Assembly: GCA_029204225.1 (NCBI GenBank)
Contig: CM055100.1
Coordinates: 30,721,649-30,785,648, forward strand
Length of the DNA stretch: 64,000 bases
Direction of reading: 5' to 3'
Source: Diphasiastrum complanatum
Taxonomy: Eukaryota > Streptophyta > Lycopodiopsida > Lycopodiales > Lycopodiaceae
The number at the start of each line of letters is the position of its first letter. The first letter of the stretch is position 1. Below, piece after piece: positions 41,083 through 53,100 of this stretch. The position numbers were made by a program, and so were the translations under genes. The notes beneath the pieces were generated by a model that worked only from the letters and a program-made list of their open reading frames with translations, had not been told where the DNA came from and did no database searches.

Positions 41083-41301
41083 GTTGACACCTGTCTTCCT
41101 CATTGTGCTAACTTGTGCGGTTTTGTGTGGTGGGATGGTGGCAGGTACCAGCTGGATGTCTTGAAATATATTCTACTTTACGGTGCTTTCTAGTTTTGTG
41201 TACTTTTTAGTTATGTTTTTCCTTGTTAGTTTATGAATAAAGGATTTTGATCTTGACTTGTCAAGAGGAGCTTTGATCTGTTTATCTCTCTCTATGCATC
41301 C

Positions 41302-43496
41302 TTGAGGTGTAAATTTGACTATCCTTTGGTCGGAATAGTATCAAAACCTTTACTAATCAATCCACTTTTGAATTTTGCCAATCCAAAAATTGCCAAGTCC
41401 CCTTTGTCCCTTCACGCACTATCGAACAACTCAAGTCTGCCCATACTGCTTACAAGCTTTGGAACTTACCCACTACCTATTGATCTCTGGATTATTCTTG
41501 CACACCTCACTGACAAAGAAGTGCAAACCTGCAAACTTGTTGCTTTGAACAAAAACTCCATTCTGGATACTCCCATTGCCTTTGATAATATCATACGTAT
41601 GAACAAATTTGAGCCCTCTTGCTGTCCTTCTGAGCGAACCTGGGCACAAATTCGTGGACATTTTGACATCGGTTTCAATAGAATTAATCTCCTAGAATTT
41701 GGAACTGGAAAAGATCATTCTTCAAATGTAGATGTGGTGACAAGTGCAAAAATCAGTCCTCCAATATCGGTTTGACCATGCCATCTGGTATATGATGAAC
41801 CATCTGAGCATTTTCTTTCCTGGTGCTTCTACACATAATCAACTCAATGCTTTCTTTCTGTGGCTTCACAAACCTGCTAGGGAGGTTGTCAAAGCACACC
41901 TGACTCTTCTCTTTCTTCGCCAGCACATGATAGATGCATTCATTGAGCTTGCTGCTAATCCTTCTGCCAAACTCCTTGCAAGCCTAGGTGATGCTGAAAA
42001 TATCAGAGAAATTGAACGTCTGTTTATAAGGCCTAGCTTTTCCACTTTGCAAGACAAATTCTTTCAAAACTCCAATGAAAGAACCGGCACTTTTAACTTC
42101 AACAACCCAAACTCTATCATATCTGGCCAAGACGGGAGTAAAAGAAAAAAATTTATAGGGTACAAAAACAAAAATGAACAAGGGAGCGGCACAAAGGAAG
42201 ATTTGCTGATCAAGAAACTAAATTTTTATAGGGATTGATATTTTTGCAGGATGATGAGGTTCTTGACAGGAGAGAAGTAATCAGGAACACTATGGATCGC
42301 CTACAGCTCATTACACATAATAAGAATGGAACTTTCTTTCTACATTTACTTTACCGCAATAGGATGTTTGAGATCACTCATGTGAAAAAGTTTTATGCTC
42401 GCATTTTATTATAGTTATTTGGCTTTATACATGAGTCCTTTTACGATATTGTTTTTGGTTGGTCATACATGCCAAATGTTAAAATGGATTGGTGTTTTCC
42501 TTATGAAGTCTTCTGTAACTTTCAAGTTGAAAATTTGCAAGCCTACTCTTGTACTACTTTTAAACGCTTTAAAGGCTTCATATCAACAAAGTTTGGTCAT
42601 GTTTTGACGACGAATTGCAGCTTAATCAGAAGTAAAGTTCTTAAACGCTCCTTGGAAAAAGGACTTAATCATATCATTTTACAACATACTAATATCCAAG
42701 ATATTGCTTATGAATTACAGGATGGATGGGTTAAACTCATGAGACTTCTACCTATGTATCCAAGTACTAACATTGATAGGCATGCTGGTTTTTGTAAGGC
42801 TAGTGCCCTAGAATTTTTGAAGAACAAGAAATGGATTCAAGGGAACACTGTCCCACTACATAAAAAAGAAGATGCCAGTAACAAACGAAAATGGATTACC
42901 AAGCATTTATATGTCAATGGAATTGATAAAGCTCAATATAATCCATGTTTTATTTGCATATATCTCATACGTAAGCTTGCTATGGAAAGACTTGATATCC
43001 CGGATTTCACACCTTTTCCTGACCATGAAAATAATTTCATCTCAAGTTCTCTGGAATACGTATGCTCGTCTATGTCTGATTTACTACCTGATGACTACCT
43101 TACTTATTACGCACATACAAAGCACACAAAGATACTTTCAGATGGATCACGAATGCACATGATTGCTGTTTTACCAGACTCGCCAAATTCCTGACAGGTG
43201 CTCTGAGTATGTTGTATTCTTTCATTATGAAAAATGCAGGCCTTAAGACAAACACATACAAGAGCGTCCTAAATGGAGATACTTCTTTACTATGGCAGTG
43301 TGATTCATCTGTCGATTTCTATCTTAACTTACCAAAACTCATATACACAATGAAAGCTACCGATATTTCTGAATGCTATGAAAATATTCCTCTGGACGGA
43401 ACTGACGGTCTAAAAACCATTATGGCAAAAATGATCAGCTTGGCCTTTAAAATTGCCAAAATCAAGGTACTCAAATACAGACATATACCCGGGTAG
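41302..43496 (+). pseudogene. Unclassified retroelement-like ORF cluster with an RT-like motif
   Basis: Four long plus-strand frames follow each other with few stops: 41302-41775, 41744-42238, 42469-43194 and 43209-43496. The third contains KFGHVLTTNCSLIRSKVLKR and GWVKLMRLLPMYPSTNID. The fourth has KATDISECYENIPLDG, resembling the catalytic Asp motif (D-[IV]-x3-[YF]-x-x-[IV]-P) of Penelope-like and other divergent RTs. Frame four ends abruptly, before any second catalytic DD box, where unrelated sequence starts. It fits neither copia nor gypsy. Family assignment is tentative. Confidence 0.5.
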
Positions 43497-44143
43497 TGTA
43501 AGTAAGTGATTTGGCCATTTTTGGCATTAGAGGCAAAATAGGCAAGTACACGTGGCAAGTTGTGATTAGGCCAAAAGTAGGTTGTGATGTAGCTCGAGTC
43601 AAGTTAGGCTTATGACATTTGTCAAGTAGAGATTTGGTGTGTGACATGTCCCTATGTGTTGGCATGAAAGTTAGGGTCCAATCAAAAGAGAGATATTCAT
43701 CAATTTGGCCCAATCAAGTTTGAGGACTCATATGTCACTCAGCCAATAGGATTTAGAGGAGGTAAAAAAGGGGTTCAACTAGGTTTCACTCCCCTTTACC
43801 TTGGATTACTACTTATATGTGACTTAGTTCATTTGTAATTAAGTTTTTGGAGTTACAAGATTTTTACACTATTTTGAGTCAAATTGGTTTTCTCTCTCTA
43901 CTTGAGTTTTCTTGATTGGATTCTCTCTCTACCCGAGAGGAGGGAATTTTCATACTTAGTTTTCAGTAGTACAAGTCTCCACACATGTGAAAGTACTTTT
44001 ATGGTTGATTTATGCATGTAGTAATGTGCTCTTGCCTTAGATTTATGGAATAGATCTTGGTTTTCAATCTATATATGTGCAATCTATGTGCAATCACAAA
44101 GTCTTAGGAGATCAATAACACACTTTGTGGAACTCCCACACGT
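43497..44143. other. Possible copia LTR or leader
   Basis: Starts TGTAAGTAAG at the point where the RT-like frame is cut, and contains several CACGTGTG/ACACATGTG words. A plus-strand copia protease frame follows. No partner LTR or PBS was found, so this is a guess. Confidence 0.3.
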
Positions 44144-44956
44144 GTGAAATTCAATAATGGAGAAGGCTCTCTTATGGTATCAAACTTCTCTTCTTCTCCT
44201 TTTAAAAAGGATGGCACATGGTATATTGATAGTGGAGCTTCATCTCATGTGTGTAGCTCCAAGGACTCTTTTTCTTCTCTTATGCGTTATGAAGGAGTCA
44301 AAAAATCTATATACATTGCAAATGATTGTGAATGCAAAATTGAAGGAGTAGGGACTATTCCCTTGAAAGTCGCATCTTCAAAATTTCTCTCTCTCAATAA
44401 TGTTCTATTTGTTCCAAAGCTCCACTTGTTTTGTTACCTTTATTGATGACTACACAAGATTTACATGGTTGTATCTTCTATCTTCAAAACCCATGGTGTT
44501 TGATTATTTCCTCAAGCTCAAAGTTTATGTTGAGAAGCAATTCTCTTTGAAAATCAAATCTTTGAGATGTGATATGGGGGCCGAAGGCAATATTGGGCCC
44601 CATTTTTCGGCATTTTGAGTTAATGAAAAAGGCTTTTGAAGGCTTTGAAGAAATAGTCACATTGTCATTTAAAATTAAATTTGAGCCATGTCATATCATC
44701 ATTAATATGGGTTGAGGAAGTAGAGTTAGTGGGTGGGTTAGAATTTGAAGATCTGATTCACACCATTGGATGTGCCACGTCATATGGACCATTCTATCTC
44801 AGTTGTCATTCTGTTATTGGTACACATGTCATCATTAACACTAATTATAATTAGTGACAAGGCCCTTTTTGAGTCCAAAAAGGGCCCTAATGGGTGGTGG
44901 AGAGTACATCTCCAACAAGTTTCATGATTTTTGTGAGCAAAAAGGAATCAAAAGAT
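44144..44956 (+). pseudogene. Copia protease and integrase fragment with an inserted segment
   Basis: Protease reads GTWYIDSGASSHVCSSKDSF. Integrase core reads TFIDDYTRFTWLYLLSSKPM and KSLRCDMG; after about 310 bp of foreign sequence it resumes with GGEYISNKFHDFCEQKGIKR. GAG-pre-integrase is deleted between NNVLFVPKLH and CFVTFIDDY. Confidence 0.9.
44574..44886. mobile_element. ~310-bp insertion inside the copia integrase
   Basis: The uninterrupted integrase motif RCDNGGEYIS is split here. The inserted piece starts GGGGGCCGAAGGCAATATTG and ends AAAAAGGGCCCTAATGGG. Its two ends share inverted GGGCCC-TTTTT-G words. No clean target duplication is visible, so the class is undetermined (MITE-like). 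Confidence 0.5.
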
Positions 44957-46117
44957 CACGCGAAAAATGCGCCCAGAAAATGCAAATTTAAGCTAGAACT
45001 CTGGTGACAAACTGATAAAAATTTCGAACAATTCACGAACAGTTTCGCGAAACTTGAATTATTTATGCTCGAGAATAATTCGTGTTGGATCAATCAGGCT
45101 TTGTAACACAATGAAACAAAATGAGACGAAAACGAAACGAAACGAAGCGAAGCGAAACTTAAACGAGCTTTGACATTGATTCATGCTAGAAGCATAGAGA
45201 TCGCGAAACGAAACGAAGTGCAAGCATTCGCGAAAAAGATCAATCAAGCTCTGTAACGAGACAAAACGAAACAAGACGAAACAAAACTTAAGTGAGCTCG
45301 GAAATTGATTTATGCTTATAGCCAAGTGATCGCGAAGCGAAACACAAAGCGAAGGCATTCGCGAACAAAATCAGTTCGTTAGGAATTGATTGCTGATCAC
45401 TGTCGGCTATATCATTCCTACAATCCTTCAGAGTGTAGACATACACTCTTGATCTTACTATAGCATTCAACGAAATCAAACCAATGTGCGGAATTGAATA
45501 AGCAAGTGAATCAGATACACGAATAATATCAGACAAATATTCATTCGAGATCATGCAATCATACAGAATAATATGTGCACAACAACTACAATATTATCTA
45601 TTGATCTTTTGATTTTTCAAGCATTGTGTGATAGATCCACACAGTGCATTGGCGTAAGAGAAATACAGTTCTCTCACGAATAATGTCTCGCTTACTAGCG
45701 GACTTCTGGATCTACAGATCCTCTTATAAAATTGTCTCGCACATTGGCAGACTTGTATTTTGTATTTTTTCGTATGTGTCTTCTTGTCTTGCTTACAGTA
45801 TTATGCATCAAACAGAAAGTATATAGTTCGCGAACTTTTTTGTGTCGCGTCGTGTAACTTCCAAATTAGAAAGATTAAACATCTACCACTAATCGCGAAT
45901 TCCAAGAGTGGCAGATTAGCCGTGATCTAGAGTACTTCTGCTGATGTCATGATATCTGATCAAATATTTGTACCCCATGGTACTTAACTGATCTTCTTGG
46001 CTGTTCATGGAGCAAAAATGATTTTGTGTCGCGAAACAATTTCGTGTCGTGTGTCGCGAAATTGTTAGCGAACAATTTTGTTTCTTGTGTCTTTTCTGTC
46101 AAAATCTATGTGGAGAG
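44957..46117. repeat. GAAAC/GCGAA-rich segment with a tandem duplication
   Basis: Dense in CGAAACGAAACGAAGCGAAG-type pentamers and TCGCGAA words. A block of about 130-150 bp beginning GATCAATCA is duplicated at about 45090-45232 and 45238-45366 with divergence. It sits at the 3' side of the minus-strand copia and interrupts the plus-strand copia, so it may be that element's LTR; its termini were not resolved. Confidence 0.45.
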
Positions 46118-47071
46118 CTACCATGGCTTTGGCACTAGAAACATTTCAACCTTTCGCTTATCTGGTAATGGCTGCAACATCCATACCTGGTTTTTCCTCA
46201 TGGATTCCATCTCCTCATTCATGGCTTGGATCCATTTGTCCTTCTCTAGACTTTCACTTGCCTCCTCAAATGTCTGTGGTTCACCACTGAATCCATAGAA
46301 CTCTTCTGATGTGGAAGTTGAGCTGCCTGGAACATATCTTGCTGGCGCGCTTCGTTGTCTTGTCGACCTTCTAGGAGATCCTCCTGGAACTGCAATGCCT
46401 TTGTCTTTGTCTGCTCTGCTAGGTCCGGAACCATCTCGATTTATAGGTACTGTAGCAGAAGGCTGTCTCTCGAATCTTTCATCTTCTGATTCGTCACTCA
46501 AATGCGAAGCGACTCGAAAATCTTCGTCTTCGTGTTCGTCTTCTGCTCCCTCTGTCACAGTTGGCAGATCATAGTACTGTCTTTCAAGAACTTCATAGCT
46601 GACAGGATCATCGTTGGCCATCGTTCTGCTCTCATCAAATCTGACATCTCTAACTGTCTTCACAGTGTTCGTCTCTGGCATATAGACTTTGTAGTATGAC
46701 GAATTATTGTCATATCCTACAAGATATCCTTGTTTAGCTTTCTCATCAAGCTTCTTTTGAAGCTTATCAGGAATATGTGCATAAGCTGCACAGCCAAAGA
46801 TTATGATGTGAGCTAGATTGGGTTTTCTACCCCACCATAATTCATGTGGTGTCGTGTGAGGAACACCAAACTTTCCTGTCCTGTTCTGAATGTAAGCAGC
46901 TGTAGTTACTGCTTCAGCCCACAATACTCTTGGAGCTTGCGAGTAGGCCATCATGCATCTGGCAGCTTCCATCAGAGTTCTATTCTGTCTTTTTGCAACA
47001 CCGTTGTGTTGCGGTGTGTAAGATGCAGTCCTTCTGTGAATGATCCCACGATCATTGCAGCTGATCCTCAA
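46118..47071 (-). pseudogene. Copia integrase C-terminal half and linker
   Basis: 317 open codons: IHRRTASYTPQHNGVAKRQN, TMARCMM-type AARCMMAYSQAPRVLWAEAV, FGVPHTTPHELWWGRKPNLA, FGCAAYAHIPDKLQKKLDEK, and the linker ending EESDKDKWIQAMNEEMESM-like EKDKWIQAMNEEMESMRKNQ. Same family as 566-2626, but far less decayed. It is cut off before RT. Confidence 0.92.
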
Positions 47072-47340
47072 CCATAATTATCTGACTGCGTGATTTCGTC
47101 TGGAATCTCGTGAGTAGTGTATCCCACATCTCTTTTGCTTTAGAGAGTGTAGCCAAGTCAAGTGTGAGGCTATCCTCGATGGATAATGATAGCAAGGCTA
47201 CTGCCTTGTCATTCTTCTCCCTCCATTCGCGTAGCTCCTTGCCTGTTGTTGTAGGCATCTCCTCGGTGCCATCTACCCAGGGGAATAATCCTTCATCCTT
47301 TAGTATTAGCGAGGTCTTTACCTTGAATCAAAACTTCACT
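47052..47340 (-). pseudogene. Copia gag fragment fused to integrase by deletion
   Basis: EGLFPWVDGTEEMPTTTGKE, then IEDSLTLDLATLSKAKEMWD and TLLTRFQTKSRSQIIMVEDQ are the start of a copia gag. The sequence jumps straight into mid-integrase at about 47060, so late gag, protease and the integrase finger are deleted. Confidence 0.85.
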
Positions 47341-47544
47341 TTAGAATTGAGCAATAGTAGTTTTATATACTATTAATTCTTTTCGATGACTGTACTCAAA
47401 TAATCACAAATTCTTTTGAGTATTCAATTATTTTTAGTGGTCCTTAATGCATGAGCTGTGTGAGATTCTATTTGGCATTTTCATCTCTCCTCATTGTTGA
47501 GTCAGTAGCAACCCACATCAGGGGAGTCAATTCCGCATTGTCTA

Positions 47545-48205
47545 TCTTTCATCTTCTCCCCCAACAAATGGGTATTTAGAATCAAGTACAACAATAATGG
47601 CACCATCAACAAGCTCAAAGCAAGGCTATGTGCAGATTTGCTCAAATCCAAGGCCTCAACTATGAAGAAATATTTGCACCCGTTGCAAAGATGGTGACTA
47701 TAAGAATCATCATCTCTATAGCTTGCTTCTTCAAGTGGAAGATGTTCCAATTGGATGTCTCTAATGCCTTTCTTAATGGTTACCTTGAGGAGGAGATATA
47801 TATGGAGCAACCACAAGGCTTCATCAAGCATGGTGAAGAGTCCAAAGTTTGTCTACTCTTCAAAAGTCTATATGGGCTTAAGCAAACCCCAAGATCATGC
47901 ATGGTATGCAAGTCTCAATTCATTTCTCACTTGGATTTATCTTAAGTGACTATGATCCTTCCATGTACTTAAAGATTGTTGATAATGATCTTGTCATTCT
48001 AATCATTTATGTAGATGACATTATCTTATGTGGAAGTTGTATGAAGCTCGTAAATGAAATTTGAAGTGCACTTGGTAGTGAGTTCAAAATGCAATATCTA
48101 GGAGAGCTACACTACATACTAGGCCTAGAGATTGATCTTTGTCATGATTATGCTTTCATAAGTCAATCTAGATATGCTCTATCAATGATAAATCCACTAT
48201 TTACT
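47545..48205 (+). pseudogene. Copia reverse transcriptase (plus strand)
   Basis: KWVFRIKYNNNGTINKLKAR, then GLNYEEIFAPVAKMVTIRII, MFQLDVSNAFLNGYLEEEIY, VCLLFKSLYGLKQTPRS and, after a frameshift near 47940, IIYVDDIILCGS with the catalytic YVDD and YLGELHYILGLEIDLCHD. It is probably the continuation of the 44144-44956 copia, separated by the minus-strand copia. Confidence 0.92.
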
Positions 48206-49891
48206 CTTGGTTTTGAGGTTCCCTAGAATGCATAAAGTACCATATCAGACATAGGCATACAAGAGAGAATTGTTAGCTGACAATTGCTCAAGAGTTGAAA
48301 AATCATCTTTGTTGACAATTATCTTATTGACCAAAAATTTAGAATGTGGAATAATTAGGTAGTGAAGTTATAGAAGCCTATACCTAGATGTTTTCAATAT
48401 TCTAAAACAAGCATTACTAACTTGGTCACAAGTTCTCATCTAGTTAGTCAAGTAGCCATATATTAATGTATTCCTTGAGTAGACTCATAGGCAATGAGAC
48501 AACTAGCTTGGTGAAAAATAGCACCTAGACACTTGAGAGTGAAGATGATAATTCTTACTATTGCTAAATATGTTATAACTTTTACTACTAAGACAAGCCT
48601 CTCAAGTTTCTTAGAACGAGTCTGCAATTTTTGAATATATAAATAAATAATTAAAATTATTTATATAGGTACACAGCCCTTAATTTTCTCTCATTGAAGG
48701 CGAGATTTTAATTTTCCCTTGAGAGGGAAGACATAGTGTCCCTTTACAAATAATTAATTATGTGGTACTGAAGTCATTTTACATGTAAAAGAATTGGTCC
48801 TCTATTAATCTTGAGCGCATAGTCAACTATTAAACTTATGGCACTTGAGCGCATAGTCATCTATTAAAGTTATGCTCATTGCGAGTACGGTAAGTGGCTA
48901 AGATAACAAATACAATTGTAAGCAATAAAAGAAAATAGGCTCACTAAACTATACTAGTCTAAGTATGTGGATATCAACATCTTAGCCTTATGATATTGCA
49001 ACTAGATTTTGAAAGTTTGTTGCTTTCTTGTTTGCAAACCTCAATCAACATAACATCTTATTAGAGATACCCTGCAACTCCTCTGAAATCTCTTATGCCT
49101 TTACAATGACAATCTAAAGGGATATGTATGTCTTCAATGGTCAAAAACTACAATCTTTTGATCCATATGGAACATCTATGCAATCAAATTTCCTTGGCAA
49201 TAAGTCCAAAAAATAAATGGAAACTTGTAGTCTTCTAGCATGCTGTAATAGAATGCATTTTGGTATTATCAACACTTGGTGGTGGGCAAGCCCAACTCAA
49301 GGACAATACACCAACTCACCACGTGTAGCTTGGAATTTTATAGAAAAAAGAACATTACAGCACCATACAACTCAAATTAAGCCTGTAAGGTTGAAATGCC
49401 TAACAAACAATCCAGCTCTAAGAACTGTACTGAACCACAGCTGATCTCAATGTAGGAGCTGTAAGTTCTGCATCATAAAACTGAACTTTGCTGTACCACA
49501 GTTGAAGGGATCAACAAATGGCCGGATCAGGTTCTTAAAGCAAAGGCTATACATCACTGTAGACACCTGGATCATCACATCTGAGATGATTTTTCCTAAA
49601 GAAGAAAGCTTACTGTACAAAAGGTGGGAGCCCAAGACTAAAAGGACTCAGGAGAGGAGGAGAATGCATCAGAAGGCAAGGCCAAGAAATTAGAGATGAA
49701 AAGGTCTAGCTATCTAAACCAATAGGTAATATTATGAAAAGGGTATTTATTTGGAACCTACCTTTTTCCTTCCTATCCTTGTCAGAGAAAACAGTGACAG
49801 CCAATGTCACACTTACCATGAAGATGCCTTTCTAAGCCTTCAGAGACTCACGTGGCTTTAGATTGCCACTGTAGATTCAGCTTGTATTCAG
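48206..49891. other. Intergenic, no gene recognised; includes CAP-D3 3' flank
   Basis: AT-rich up to about 49200. ORFs at 49217-49444 and 49502-49693 have no family signature. The last few hundred bases are the likely 3' UTR of the minus-strand CAP-D3 gene. Confidence 0.35.
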
Positions 49892-50183
49892 TTACATTTT
49901 CTTCGCAATTCTACCATGTCTACTTGTGCTTGGACCAGTAGGAGCAATATTTTTTTGCTTGGTTGCAAACTTGGGTGTTAGAGCTGCTGTTGCAGATGGA
50001 TCAACTTGAGCTCTAGATTGAACTTTAGCAGATTCATGCTTTTGCATATCGTACATGATCTCTTTCTGCAGCTGCTTATCAGCCACGAGCATCTCCTCTA
50101 CCTCATTTTTGTAGTCTTTAAGCATTGCCCGTATGGACTCCATCAAATTCCCTGTCAAAGGACTGTTTTTGCTTTCTAGCAAC
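49892..50183 (-). CDS. CAP-D3: CAP-D3 exon 9 (last)
   Basis: LLESKNSPLTGNLMESIRAM, then LKDYKNEVEEMLVADKQLQK and EIMYDMQKHESAK. It ends with a basic tail STSRHGRIAKKM and TAG. Acceptor catttgcag. Confidence 0.94.
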
Positions 50184-53100
50184 CTGCAAATGTGTCATTT
50201 AGATCTCTCTATGAGAATTAAGACTGCACATGTTGCAAGCACCTGACAGAATTGACCTAAAATCATTCAGCAAGACACATTCACCGGGAAGATGAAGCAG
50301 TCAGCAAAAGAAAGTTTGCACGCATAAGACTGTCGATTCTACCTCAGAACATACCTCTTGAGTTCAATAAATATTGGAATGGCATTTTGAACGAGATTCT
50401 TTTTGGCAAGCTGAGTTACAAAGCGACCCTTTGCTGCAGCAATCGCTGCAGCAGCACTAGCACCAGATTCTTCTTCGAGTTCAATAGTGTCAGCTCCTCC
50501 AGTGCTCCGGCTGCCCCCAATGCGCATCTCCTTGGATGCTAAGACTTTCAAAGTATCCTGTTATCAACCATGACGAGGAACAGACTGAAACCATGGAATT
50601 GGTAAGCCTAGTGTGCTGTTTTCAGACCCCTCAATAGTACAGAGTAATACAAGAAGATTAGAGATTCTTTCATTACAACAAAATTGTGTGGCAAAGATCA
50701 GATCCCAATGGCTCACCTCCAGTACACATTGTCCGGAGGCATCATCAAGATCAAGCAACCCATCAGCAGCCCCAGCAACAACTTCAGCACAGAGCTTTGC
50801 TGTTGTGGCCAGGAGATGTTCTGGAGCCATTTGCTTCAACAGTGATGTGTATATATGCATGCGCTTTGCAGCCATTATTGGAGAGCTCCCTCTTAGAGAG
50901 AAGAGTTCACGCTCATTTTCTGATCTTTGCCATGCAATGTTGAAGCCAGAATGAGCTCTACAGTCATTGAGATTGAAGATGACCTCCACAAAGCTGTTGT
51001 ATGCAAGTAAAGGAGCTTTCGCTGTGATACCAAAATTAAATCAGAAAAGCTTACAACGGAGCTTAGATAAATTCCATATAAACAAAACCGAAGTTTAGCA
51101 ATGTAATGTGGTTTTCTTCTTGCATGAGAAAGTGAATTAAAACATTTGTAGTTAGGGAGCAGTTTCTCACTACGTAGTATACTTCCAAACAGGAAATCTG
51201 CCATTAGACAAATTTTAGCTGACTCGTCAACTAATGCAAGGAGAAATCTGTGGAACAGCATCCCCCTCCATTTAACATAATCCCTCTGCAACCAATTACT
51301 ACTAAATATCAGGCCCTATATGTAAAATTAGCAAAAAAAGAATGAAACTTGCACACGATTTGAAGGTGCGGAAACCATATGTGCAGAAAAGTCACGTATT
51401 AGCCCGTGACTAGGTTGAAAATATTGCTTACACGATCCAAATGCACAGAGGTTTCAAGAGTTTTATCAACAAACCTGTAGTAGCCGTGCGAGAAGCACAA
51501 ACGCCTGCCTCCGAACAAGCTCACAAGAATCACGCAAGGACTTTGTTATCTTATGAATATACCTGAGCAAGTGGAGATCACCTCAGAAATTGAAAGTGGC
51601 ATTAGCTGAAGAGAAATTGCTATGGACCAGGCCTGTAATAAATCCTCAACAAGATACTCAATCCATACAAGGTTTCATTCTAAAACAGATTTGGCTAAAA
51701 CAATTGTTATTCGTCAATAGTCAGTTTTACTGATAAACTCAAAAGAATCACTTCAACGTTTCACTAGATTACCTGCTCTCAAGATAACACGCTTTAGCAA
51801 AAGGGAGAAAACGTTGAAAGTGTAAATTTCAGAAGTCAAGATCAAGATTTCTGTTTGAGAAAGTAAAATCATGATGCCCTCTTTAATATGATCTTGGAAA
51901 TTAATTCTCTTGTTAGATTTTTATTCATGAGAATTAAAGTCAATAACAGCAAAAAGGCATGTACTGCAAGGAATACGGATACTACTAGTCATTTTAGTTT
52001 ATTTACCCATCAATCAGGAAAGTATAACGGATACAGAGATCTGTCATTGCAACCATGATATTGTTGCGAACTGCTGCTGAACTTGCCTTCTCCAACTGCT
52101 GCACGCATGAACAGAGCAAAATGTTGTTGCTTAGGGACTTATTTTGACATAGATTGTAGCCATACTCTTCTGACCACTTCTCCTGCTCTAATGCCACAAT
52201 TTCAGAACCCAAGGAAATGAACTATCGTGAACAAGGTATTACTAGGAAGGTATCCGATAAGCTTCTCACTGGGCACAAATATTTTTCTGATGATTAAGAA
52301 TCTGGCATATTTCCTTAAATAGTTAAATTGACAACCGCAATGGGCCTCTATTATGTATCCATTGAAACACTTAGGGTGGGGATTTAAAATTCAACAGAAA
52401 TGCACTTTCACTGAAAGCAAGAAATCAAATGCTAAATTCCATCACATTAACCATAAAAAGCTTCTCAAAGTAGAGTGACAAATAGAAATACCAAACAAAT
52501 CAACCACAGACAAAGAAGAATGGATGCAAATAGACTACTGTAATGAGGAGGTTATAAAGTGAAGAAGATTGCCTGAACAAAAAGAGGGATGAGGCGCTTA
52601 GCAAGCTTGTCATCTGCAAGGCACAGCTTACCAAGGGTGATCCATGTCTGTGCATGTACTGCAGGAGTGAGGTTCTCGAATACGGATGGTCTATCTGAGT
52701 TGTGGCTGCACTGACCTGTCCTTAGGTCCTCCTTGGGGGTAACCAATGTCTGTAACAACGTAACCAGATTACCAGTCTTCACTGTAGGAGCGACTAACAC
52801 TAGGGCTCCTACTGTAAAGATAGCTGTAACAATCTTGGTACAAGGATCAACAAGATCACCGCTTGCTTCAGATTGTTTAGCTCTCCTCTTTCTTGCCTTG
52901 GAACTGACAGGTTGACTTGACCGTCCAGCTCCTGACCTTTTCCTACTACTTAAACGAGGAGTCTGGAGATGATGATTATCAGCAATCTTAATATCTGAAA
53001 TGTCCATTTCAATGTATCGTTGTATAATTTTCTCAGCTTTATCAAGAAGCTCCTTTACCCATGTATTGACTACTTTGTCCCCCTCCTCCGAACTTGCTGC

